Shown here piece by piece: positions 54,056 to 64,000 of a DNA stretch of 64,000 nt. The stretch is from NCBI GenBank assembly GCA_030867875.1, contig JAOWCC010001589.1, positions 147,905,745-147,969,744 on the forward strand. Direction: 5' to 3'. The notes under the pieces are model-generated. The model was not told the DNA's origin. It ran no database searches and saw only the letters and a program-made list of their open reading frames with translations. The stretch's first letter is position 1. Every line of letters begins with the position of its first letter. The position numbers and the translations under genes are program-made. Origin of the DNA: Actinernus sp. WN-2022. Taxonomy: Eukaryota; Cnidaria; Anthozoa; Actiniaria; Actinernidae.

Positions 54056-57000
54056 CAACATCTTCAAAAAAAACACTCAAAATGATGGCAAACAATCTCC
54101 TGGTAGCTTCAGAACACAAATGAAATAAGTTGGAGAAAGAATAACAAAAATGCATACTTCACACAAAAATGGTCAAATCTGTATTTTTTTGACCAGACCG
54201 GGTAGGCAAAAAATATCAGATTTCTGACAAAAACTAAAAAACCACTCAATATGCTTCAAAATGATGGCCAACAATCTGCTGATAGTTTCCAGACATGAAT
54301 GGATTAAGTTGGAGAAAGAAATGGTCTTCAAAAATGGTCAAATCTGTATTTTTTGGACCAGACCGGGTAGGCGAAAAATCTCAGATTTCTGACAAAAACT
54401 AAAAAACCACTCAAAATGCTTCAAAATGATGGCAAACAATCTCCTGGTAGCTTCAGAACACAAATGAAATAAGTTGGAGAAAGAATAACAAAAATGCATA
54501 CTTCACATAAAATTTAGAGTTTCATGTTTGCACTTACCTCAATTTAGGTCTCCCAACACCTAAACTTGCCCAGAACCAAGCCATTCTGTCCACAAGCACT
54601 TCACATCTTTATCCTGGTAGCATCAGAACACCAATGGATTAAGTTGGAGAAAGAAATGAAGAAAAAAATCAACATCTTCAAAAATGGTCAAATCTGTATT
54701 TTTTTCACCAGACCGGGTAGTCAAAAAATATCAGATTTCTGACAAAAACTAAAAAACCACTCAATATGCTTCAAAATGATGGCCAACAATCTGCTGATAG
54801 TTTCCAGACATGAATGGATTATGTTGGAGAAAGAATTGGAGAAAAAAATCAACATCTTCAAAAATGGTCAAATCTGTATTTTTTGGACCAGACCGGGTAG
54901 GCAAAAAATATCAGATTTCTGACAAAAACTAAAAAACCACTCAATATGCTTCAAAATGTTGGCAAACAATCTCCTGGTAGCTTGAGAACACAAATGTAGA
55001 AAGAATTGAAGAAAAAAATCAACATCTTCAAAAATGGTCAAATCTGTATTTTTTTGACCAGACCGGGTAGGCAAAAAATGTCAGATTTCTGACAAAAACT
55101 AAAAAACCACTCAATATGCTTCAAAACGATGGCAAACAATCTGCTGATAGTTAACAGACATGATTGGATTAAGTTGGAGAAAGAAATGAAGAAAAAAATC
55201 AACATCTTCAAAAATGGTCAAATCTGTATTTTTTGGACCAGACCGGGTAGGCAAAAAATATCAGATTTCTGACAAAAACTAAAAAACCACTCAACATGCT
55301 TCAAAAGGTTGGCAAACAATCTCCTGGTAGCTTGAGAACAGAAATGGATAAAGAATTGAAGAAAAAACTCAACATCTTCAAAAATGGTCAAATCTGTATT
55401 TTTTGGACCAGACCGGGTAGGCGAAAAATCTCAGATTTCTGACAAAAACTAAAAAACCACTCAAAATGCTTCAAAAGGTTCGCAAACAATCTCCTTGTAG
55501 CTTCAGAACACAAATGAAATAAGTTGGAGAAAGAATAACAAAAATGCATACTTCACATAAAATTTAGAGTTTCATGTTTGCACTTACCTCAATTTAGGTC
55601 TCCCAACACCTAAACTTGCCCAGAACCAAGCCATTCTGTCCACAAGCACTTCACATCTTTATCCTGGTAGCATCAGAACACCAATGGATTAAGTTGGAGA
55701 AAGAAATGAAGAAATAAATCAACATCTTCAAAAATGGTCAAATCTGTATTTTTTGGACCAGACCGGGTAGGCAAAAAATATCAGATTTCTGACAAAAACT
55801 AAAAAAACACTCAATATGCTTCAAAATGATGGCAAACAATCTCCTGGTAGCTTGAGAACAGAAATGGAGAAAGAATTGAAGAAAAAAAATCAACATCTTC
55901 AAAAAAAACACTCAAAATGATGGCAAACAATCTCCTGGTAGCTTCAGAACACAAATGAAATAAGTTGGAGAAAGAATAACAAAAATGCATACTTCACACA
56001 AAAATGGTCAAATCTGTATTTTTTTGACCAGACCGGGTAGGCAAAAAATATCAGATTTCTGACAAAAACTAAAAAACCACTCAATATGCTTCAAAATGAT
56101 GGCCAACAATCTGCTGATAGTTTCCAGACATGAATGGATTAAGTTGGAGAAAGAAATGGTCTTCAAAAATGGTCAAATCTGTATTTTTTGGACCAGACCG
56201 GGTAGGCGAAAAATCTCAGATTTCTGACAAAAACTAAAAAACCACTCAAAATGCTTCAAAATGATGGCAAACAATCTCCTGGTAGCTTCAGAACACAAAT
56301 GAAATAAGTTGGAGAAAGAATAACAAAAATGCATACTTCACATAAAATTTAGAGTTTCATGTTTGCACTTACCTCAATTTAGGTCTCCCAACACCTAAAC
56401 TTGCCCAGAACCAAGCCATTCTGTCCACAAGCACTTCACATCTTTATCCTGGTAGCATCAGAACACCAATGGATTAAGTTGGAGAAAGAAATGAAGAAAA
56501 AAATCAACATCTTCAAAAATGGTCAAATCTGTATTTTTTTCACCAGACCGGGTAGTCAAAAAATATCAGATTTCTGACAAAAACTAAAAAACCACTCAAT
56601 ATGCTTCAAAATGATGGCCAACAATCTGCTGATAGTTTCCAGACATGAATGGATTATGTTGGAGAAAGAATTGGAGAAAAAAATCAACATCTTCAAAAAT
56701 GGTCAAATCTGTATTTTTTGGACCAGACCGGGTAGGCAAAAAATATCAGATTTCTGACAAAAACTAAAAAACCACTCAATATGCTTCAAAATGTTGGCAA
56801 ACAATCTCCTGGTAGCTTGAGAACACAAATGTAGAAAGAATTGAAGAAAAAAATCAACATCTTCAAAAATGGTCAAATCTGTATTTTTTTGACCAGACCG
56901 GGTAGGCAAAAAATGTCAGATTTCTGACAAAAACTAAAAAACCACTCAATATGCTTCAAAACGATGGCAAACAATCTGCTGATAGTTAACAGACATGATT

Positions 57001-57660
57001 GGATTAAGTTGGAGAAAGAAATGAAGAAAAAAATCAACATCTTCAAAAATGGTCAAATCTGTATTTTTTGGACCAGACCGGGTAGGCAAAAAATATCAGA
57101 TTTCTGACAAAAACTAAAAAACCACTCAACATGCTTCAAAAGGTTGGCAAACAATCTCCTGGTAGCTTGAGAACAGAAATGGATAAAGAATTGAAGAAAA
57201 AACTCAACATCTTCAAAAATGGTCAAATCTGTATTTTTTGGACCAGACCGGGTAGGCGAAAAATCTCAGATTTCTGACAAAAACTAAAAAACCACTCAAA
57301 ATGCTTCAAAAGGTTCGCAAACAATCTCCTTGTAGCTTCAGAACACAAATGAAATAAGTTGGAGAAAGAATAACAAAAATGCATACTTCACATAAAATTT
57401 AGAGTTTCATGTTTGCACTTACCTCAATTTAGGTCTCCCAACACCTAAACTTGCCCAGAACCAAGCCATTCTGTCCACAAGCACTTCACATCTTTATCCT
57501 GGTAGCATCAGAACACCAATGGATTAAGTTGGAGAAAGAAATGAAGAAATAAATCAACATCTTCAAAAATGGTCAAATCTGTATTTTTTGGACCAGACCG
57601 GGTAGGCAAAAAATATCAGATTTCTGACAAAAACTAAAAAAACACTCAATATGCTTCAAA
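54056..57660 (+). repeat. 1835-bp internal duplication in copy C
   Basis: The composite module at 54056 recurs at 55891, and the following L units at 54496 and 55546 recur at 56331 and 57381, all at an offset of 1835 bp. The join is at about 55826. There the expected ggttggcaaac of a ccttgtag-type L unit is replaced by gatggcaaac and a T3 tail leading into the shortened core. Copies A and B have only one version of this stretch. Confidence 0.85.
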
Positions 57661-59329
57661 AGGTTGGCAAACAATCTCCTTGTAGCTTCAGAACACAAAT
57701 GAAATAAGTTGGAGAAAGAATAACAAAAATGCATACTTCACATAAAATTTAGAGTTTCATGTTTGCACTTACCTCAATTTAGGTCTCCCAACACCTAAAC
57801 TTGCCCAGAACCAAGCCATTCTGTCCACAAGCACTTCACATCTTTATCCTGGTAGCATCAGAACACCAATGGATTAAGTTGGAGAAAGAAATGAAGAAAT
57901 AAATCAACATCTTCAAAAATGGTCAAATCTGTATTTTTTGGACCAGACCGGGTAGGCAAAAAATATCAGATTTCTGACAAAAACTAAAAAAACACTCAAT
58001 ATGCTTCAAAAGGTTGGCAAACAATCTCCTTGTAGCTTCAGAACACAAATGAAATAAGTTGGAGAAAGAATAACAAAAATGCATACTTCACATAAAATTT
58101 AGAGTTTCATGTTTGCACTTACCTCAATTTAGGTCTCCCAACACCTAAACTTACCCAGAACCAAGCCATTCTGTCCACAAGCACTTCACATCTTTATCCT
58201 GGTAGCATCAGAACACCAAAGGATTAAGTTGGAGAAAGAATTGAAGAAAAAAATCAACATCTTCAAAAATGGTCAAATCTGTATTTTTTTGACCAGACCG
58301 GGTAGGCAAAAAATGTCAGATTTCTGACAAAAACTAAAAAACCACTCAATATGCTTCAAAACGATGGCAAACAATCTGCTGATAGTTAACAGACATGATT
58401 GGATTAAGTTGGAGAAAGAAATGAAGAAAAAAATCAACATCTTCAAAAATGGTCAAATCTGTATTTTTTTGACCAGACCGGGTAGGCAAAAAATGTCAGA
58501 TTTCTGACAAAAACTAAAAAACCACTCAATATGCTTCAAAACGATGGCAAACAATCTGCTGATAGTTAACAGACATGATTGGATTAAGTTGGAGAAAGAA
58601 ATGAAGAAAAAAATCAACATCTTCAAAAATGGTCAAATCTGTATTTTTTGGACCAGACCGGGTAGGCAAAAAATATCAGATTTCTGACAAAAACTAAAAA
58701 ACCACTCAACATGCTTCAAAAGGTTGGCAAACAATCTCCTGGTAGCTTGAGAACAGAAATGGAGAAAGAATTGAAGAAAAAACTCAACATCTTCAAAAAT
58801 GGTCAAATCTGTATTTTTTGGACCAGACCGGGTAGGCAAAAAATATCAGATTTCTGACAAAAACTAAAAAACCACTCAACATGCTTCAAAAGGTTGGCAA
58901 ACAATCTCCTGGTAGCTTGAGAACAGAAATGGATAAAGAATTGAAGAAAAAACTCAACATCTTCAAAAATGGTCAAATCTGTATTTTTTGGACCAGACCG
59001 GGTAGGCGAAAAATCTCAGATTTCTGACAAAAACTTAAAAACCACTCAAAATGCTTCAAAAGGTTCGCAAACAATCTCCTTGTAGCTTCAGAACACAAAT
59101 GAAATAAGTTGGAGAAAGAATAACAAAAATGCATACTTCACATAAAATTTAGAGTTTCATGTTTGCACTTACCTCAATTTAGGTCTCCCAACACCTAAAC
59201 TTGCCCAGAACCAAGCCATTCTGTCCACAAGCACTTCACATCTTTATCCTGGTAGCATCAGAACACCAATGGATTAAGTTGGAGAAAGAAATGAAGAAAT
59301 AAATCAACATCTTCAAAAATGGTCAAATC

Positions 59330-60640
59330 TGTATTTTTTTGACCAGACCGGGTAGGGAAAAAATATCAGATTTCTCACAAAAACTAAAAAACCACTCAAT
59401 ATGCTTCAAAATGATGGCCAACAATCTCCTGGTAGCTTGAGAACAGAAATGGAGAAAGAATTGAAGAAAAAAAATCAACATCTTCAAAAAAAACACTCAA
59501 AATGATGGCAAACAATCTCCTGGTAGCTTCAGAACACAAATGAAATAAGTTGGAGAAAGAATAACAAAAATGCATACTTCACACAAAAATGGTCAAATCT
59601 GTATTTTTTTGACCAGACCGGGTAGGCAAAAAATATCAGATTTCTGACAAAAACTAAAAAACCACTCAATATGCTTCAAAATGATGGCCAACAATCTGCT
59701 GATAGTTTCCAGACATGAATGGATTAAGTTGGAGAAAGAAATGGTCTTCAAAAATGGTCAAATCTGTATTTTTTGGACCAGACCGGGTAGGCGAAAAATC
59801 TCAGATTTCTGACAAAAACTAAAAAACCACTCAAAATGCTTCAAAATGATGGCAAACAATCTCCTGGTAGCTTCAGAACACAAATGAAATAAGTTGGAGA
59901 AAGAATAACAAAAATGCATACTTCACATAAAATTTAGAGTTTCATGTTTGCACTTACCTCAATTTAGGTCTCCCAACACCTAAACTTGCCCAGAACCAAG
60001 CCATTCTGTCCACAAGCACTTCACATCTTTATCCTGGTAGCATCAGAACACCAATGGATTAAGTTGGAGAAAGAAATGAAGAAAAAAATCAACATCTTCA
60101 AAAATGGTCAAATCTGTATTTTTTTCACCAGACCGGGTAGTCAAAAAATATCAGATTTCTGACAAAAACTAAAAAACCACTCAATATGCTTCAAAATGAT
60201 GGCCAACAATCTGCTGATAGTTTCCAGACATGAATGGATTATGTTGGAGAAAGAATTGGAGAAAAAAATCAACATCTTCAAAAATGGTCAAATCTGTATT
60301 TTTTGGACCAGACCGGGTAGGCAAAAAATATCAGATTTCTGACAAAAACTAAAAAACCACTCAATATGCTTCAAAATGTTGGCAAACAATCTCCTGGTAG
60401 CTTGAGAACACAAATGTAGAAAGAATTGAAGAAAAAAATCAACATCTTCAAAAATGGTCAAATCTGTATTTTTTTGACCAGACCGGGTAGGCAAAAAATG
60501 TCAGATTTCTGACAAAAACTAAAAAACCACTCAATATGCTTCAAAACGATGGCAAACAATCTGCTGATAGTTAACAGACATGATTGGATTAAGTTGGAGA
60601 AAGAAATGAAGAAAAAAATCAACATCTTCAAAAATGGTCA
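59330..60640 (+). repeat. Third copy of the composite segment, followed by a 1400-bp skip
   Basis: At about 59330 copy C jumps back to sequence equivalent to about 39145 in copy B (tgaccagaccgggtaggga with ctcacaaaaac). It runs in step with B at an offset of 20189 bp until about 60640. It then moves forward by 1400 bp to the equivalent of about 41850 in B, continuing at an offset of 18788-18789. As a result 58633-58839 and 60818-61024 are a second local pair, 2185 bp apart. Confidence 0.82.
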
Positions 60641-63600
60641 AATCTGTATTTTTTTGACCAGACCGGGTAGGCAAAAAATGTCAGATTTCTGACAAAAACT
60701 AAAAAACCACTCAATATGCTTCAAAACGATGGCAAACAATCTGCTGATAGTTAACAGACATGATTGGATTAAGTTGGAGAAAGAAATGAAGAAAAAAATC
60801 AACATCTTCAAAAATGGTCAAATCTGTATTTTTTGGACCAGACCGGGTAGGCAAAAAATATCAGATTTCTGACAAAAACTAAAAAACCACTCAACATGCT
60901 TCAAAAGGTTGGCAAACAATCTCCTGGTAGCTTGAGAACAGAAATGGAGAAAGAATTGAAGAAAAAACTCAACATCTTCAAAAATGGTCAAATCTGTATT
61001 TTTTGGACCAGACCGGGTAGGCAAAAAATATCAGATTTCTGACAAAAACTAAAAAACCACTCAACATGCTTCAAAAGGTTGGCAAACAATCTCCTGGTAG
61101 CTTGAGAACAGAAATGGATAAAGAATTGAAGAAAAAACTCAACATCTTCAAAAATGGTCAAATCTGTATTTTTTGGACCAGACCGGGTAGGCGAAAAATC
61201 TCAGATTTCTGACAAAAACTTAAAAACCACTCAAAATGCTTCAAAAGGTTCGCAAACAATCTCCTTGTAGCTTCAGAACACAAATGAAATAAGTTGGAGA
61301 AAGAATAACAAAAATGCATACTTCACATAAAATTTAGAGTTTCATGTTTGCACTTACCTCAATTTAGGTCTCCCAACACCTAAACTTGCCCAGAACCAAG
61401 CCATTCTGTCCACAAGCACTTCACATCTTTATCCTGGTAGCATCAGAACACCAATGGATTAAGTTGGAGAAAGAAATGAAGAAATAAATCAACATCTTCA
61501 AAAATGGTCAAATCTGTATTTTTTGGACCAGACCGGGTAGGCAAAAAATATCAGATTTCTGACAAAAACTAAAAAACCACTCAACATGCTTCAAAAGGTT
61601 GGCAAACAATCTCCTGGTAGCTTGAGAACAGAAATGGAGAAAGAATTGAAGAAAAAACTCAACATCTTCAAAAATGGTCAAATCTGTATTTTTTGGACCA
61701 GACCGGGTAGGCGAAAAATCTCAGATTTCTGACAAAAACTAAAAAACCACTCAAAATGCTTCAAAATGATGGCAAACAATCTCCTGGTAGCTTCAGAACA
61801 CAAATGAAATAAGTTGGAGAAAGAATAACAAAAATGCATACTTCACATAAAATTTAGAGTTTCATGTTTGCACTTACCTCAATTTAGGTCTCCCAACACC
61901 TAAACTTGCCCAGAACCAAGCCATTCTGTCCACAAGCACTTCACATCTTTATCCTGGTAGCATCAGAACACCAATGGATTAAGTTGGAGAAAGAAATGAA
62001 GAAAAAAATCAACATCTTCAAAAATGGTCAAATCTGTATTTTTTTCACCAGACCGGGTAGGCAAAAAATATCAGATTTCTGACAAAAACTAAAAAACCAC
62101 TCAATATGCTTCAAAATGATGGCCAACAATCTGCTGATAGTTTCCAGACATGAATGGATTATGTTGGAGAAAGAATTGAAGAAAAAACTCAACATCTTCA
62201 AAAATGGTCAAATCTGTATTTTTTGGACCAGACCGGGTAGGCGAAAAATCTCAGATTTCTGACAAAAACTAAAAAACCACTCAAAATGCTTCAAAATGAT
62301 GGCAAACAATCTCCTGGTAGCTTCAGAACACAAATGAAATAAGTTGGAGAAAGAATAACAAAAATGCATACTTCACATAAAATTTAGAGTTTCATGTTTG
62401 CACTTACCTCAATTTAGGTCTCCCAACACCTAAACTTGCCCAGAACCAAGCCATTCTGTCCACAAGCACTTCACATCTTTATCCTGGTAGCATCAGAACA
62501 CCAATGGATTAAGTTGGAGAAAGAAATGAAGAAAAAAATCAACATCTTCAAAAATGGTCAAATCTGTATTTTTTTCACCAGACCGGGTAGGCAAAAAATA
62601 TCAGATTTCTGACAAAAACTAAAAAACCACTCAATATGCTTCAAAATGATGGCCAACAATCTGCTGATAGTTTCCAGACATGAATGGATTATGTTGGAGA
62701 AAGAATTGGAGAAAAAAATCAACATCTTCAAAAATGGTCAAATCTGTATTTTTTGGACCAGACCGGGTAGGCAAAAAATATCAGATTTCTGACAAAAACT
62801 AAAAAACCACTCAATATGCTTCAAAAGGTTGGCAAACAATCTCCTGGTAGCTTGAGAACAGAAATGGAGAAAGAATTGAAGAAAAAAATCAACATCTTCA
62901 AAAATGGCCAAATCTGTATTTTTTGGACCAGACCGGGTAGGCAAAAAATATCAGATTTCTGACAAAAACTAAAAAAACACTCAATATGCTTCAAAATGAT
63001 GGCAAACAATCTGCTGATAGTTAACAGACATGATTGGATTAAGTTGGAGAAAGAAATGAAGAAAAAAAATCAACATCTTCAAAAATGGTCAAATCTGTAT
63101 TTTTTTGACCAGACCGGGTAGGCAAAAAATATCAGATTTCTGACAAAAACTAAAAAACAACTCAATATGCTTCAAAATGATGGCCAACAATCTGCTGATA
63201 GTTTCCAGACATGAATGGATTATGTTGGAGAAAGAATTGGAGAAAAAAATCAACATCTTCAAAAATGGTCAAATCTGTATTTTTTGGACCAGACCGGGTA
63301 GGCAAAAAATATCAGATTTCTGACAAAAACTAAAAAACCACTCAATATGCTTCAAAATGATGGCAAACAATCTGCTGATAGTTAACAGACATGATTGGAT
63401 TAAGTTGGAGAAAGAATTGAAGAAAAAATCAACATCTTCAAAAATGGTCAAATCTGTATTTTTTGGACCAGACCGGGTAGGCGAAAAATCTCAGATTTCT
63501 GACAAAAACTAAAAAACCACTCAAAATGCTTCAAAATGATGGCAAACAATCTCCTGGTAGCTTCAGAACACAAATGAAATAAGTTGGAGAAAGAATAACA

Positions 63601-64000
63601 AAAATGCATACTTCACATAAAATTTAGAGTTTCATGTTTGCACTTACCTCAATTTAGGTCTCCCAACACCTAAACTTGCCCAGAACCACGCCATTCTGTC
63701 CACAAGCACTTCACATCTTTATCCTGGTAGCATCAGAACACCAATGGATTAAGTTGGAGAAAGAAATGAAGAAAAAAATCAACATCTTCAAAAATGGTCA
63801 AATCTGTATTTTTTTCACCAGACCGGGTAGGCAAAAAATATCAGATTTCTGACAAAAACTAAAAAACCACTCAATATGCTTCAAAATGATGGCCAACAAT
63901 CTGCTGATAGTTTCCAGACATGAATGGATTATGTTGGAGAAAGAATTGGAGAAAAAAATCAACATCTTCAAAAATGGTCAAATCTGTATTTTTTGGACCA

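Larger units (their letters stand above)
1..64000 (+). repeat. Continuous tandem satellite array (whole window)
   Basis: The whole window is direct tandem repetition of one satellite family, with no unique sequence interrupting it. Units begin at caacatcttc and recur every 170, 179-180 or 350 bp. All units I read lie in the same orientation. The plus strand is A-rich, with repeated A-tracts and one T-tract per core, and GC is roughly one third by eye. The only CpG kept in nearly every core lies in accagaccgggtagg. No rRNA, tRNA, telomere repeat, transposase, reverse transcriptase or conserved protein domain is visible. Arrays of nucleosome-sized monomers organised into higher-order repeats are typical of eukaryotic centromeric or heterochromatic satellites. 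The family and species are not recognised. Confidence 0.97.
47161..64000 (+). repeat. Higher-order repeat copy C, internally expanded (open at the window end)
   Basis: This matches copy B at an offset of 14769 bp up to about 55.8 kb, then at 16604, 20189 and 18788 bp as internal segments are repeated or skipped. L landmarks lie at 47640, 47990, 48340, 49661, 50011, 50813, 51701, 52141, 52661, 53360, 54152, 54496, 55546, 55987, 56331, 57381, 57731, 58081, 59131, 59572, 59916, 61316, 61836, 62366 and 63606. The last base corresponds to about 45212 in copy B, so C has not reached the end of its period when the window stops. Confidence 0.9.

Noticed and set aside
1..64000. CRISPR array
   Set aside because: Repeats are 170-350 bp, adjacent units are similar over their whole length with no unique spacers, and no cas genes are present.
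1..64000. CENP-B box in the monomers
   Set aside because: No sequence fitting the TTCG....A..CGGG pattern was seen. The accgggtagg motif does not fit it. Lack of a box does not exclude a centromeric role.
1..64000. rRNA, tRNA or telomeric repeats
   Set aside because: No recognisable tRNA arms, rRNA cores or TTTAGGG/TTAGGG runs were seen on either strand.
1..64000. Promoters, terminators and AATAAA signals within units (for example gaagaaataaatc in some L borders)
   Set aside because: Short AT-rich motifs are expected by chance in such sequence, and there is no gene to which they could belong.

Overview
The window is one uninterrupted satellite-DNA array. From base 1 to base 64000, AT-rich monomers of about 170-180 bp run head to tail, always in the same orientation. 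I found no protein-coding gene, RNA gene, CRISPR array, intact mobile element or unique sequence. The short ORFs present are chance readings through repeats whose 180-bp length is divisible by three. The layout points to a eukaryotic nuclear chromosome in a centromeric, pericentromeric, subtelomeric or other heterochromatic block. I do not recognise the satellite family and cannot name the organism.

Building blocks: almost every unit shares a core of about 125 bp. It starts at caacatcttc, carries a T-tract, the motif accagaccgggtagg, an A-rich stretch and ctcaatatgcttcaaaa, and ends at acaatct. Units differ mainly in the tail after the core. T1 (about 180 bp) has gatagttaacagacatgatt. T2 (about 180 bp) has gatagtttccagacatgaat. 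T3 (about 170 bp) has ggtagcttgagaacagaaat, and T3' is a variant of it. The long unit L (350 bp) carries a normal core followed by a second 170-bp segment of quite different sequence. I located 88 L tails, five of them truncated, and estimate about 290 core units in total.

Layout: the spacing between successive L tails works as a bar code. Bases 1-17962 are a mosaic of these modules. It contains an 8.5-kb-offset duplication (1-1863 against 8504-10365) and a 1230-bp tandem duplication (4474-6933 plus a partial third copy). From 17963 the array becomes a higher-order repeat (HOR). Copy A is 17963-31651 (13689 bp) and copy B is 31652-45522 (13871 bp). A rearranged block follows at 45523-47160. 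Copy C runs from 47161 to the end of the window and is expanded by nested internal duplications. A, B and C share the same order of L spacings and many private variants, so whole blocks of about 60 monomers have been amplified together.

No genes work together here. Any function would be structural, for example nucleosome phasing, centromere or heterochromatin formation, or a noncoding satellite transcript. That part is inference.
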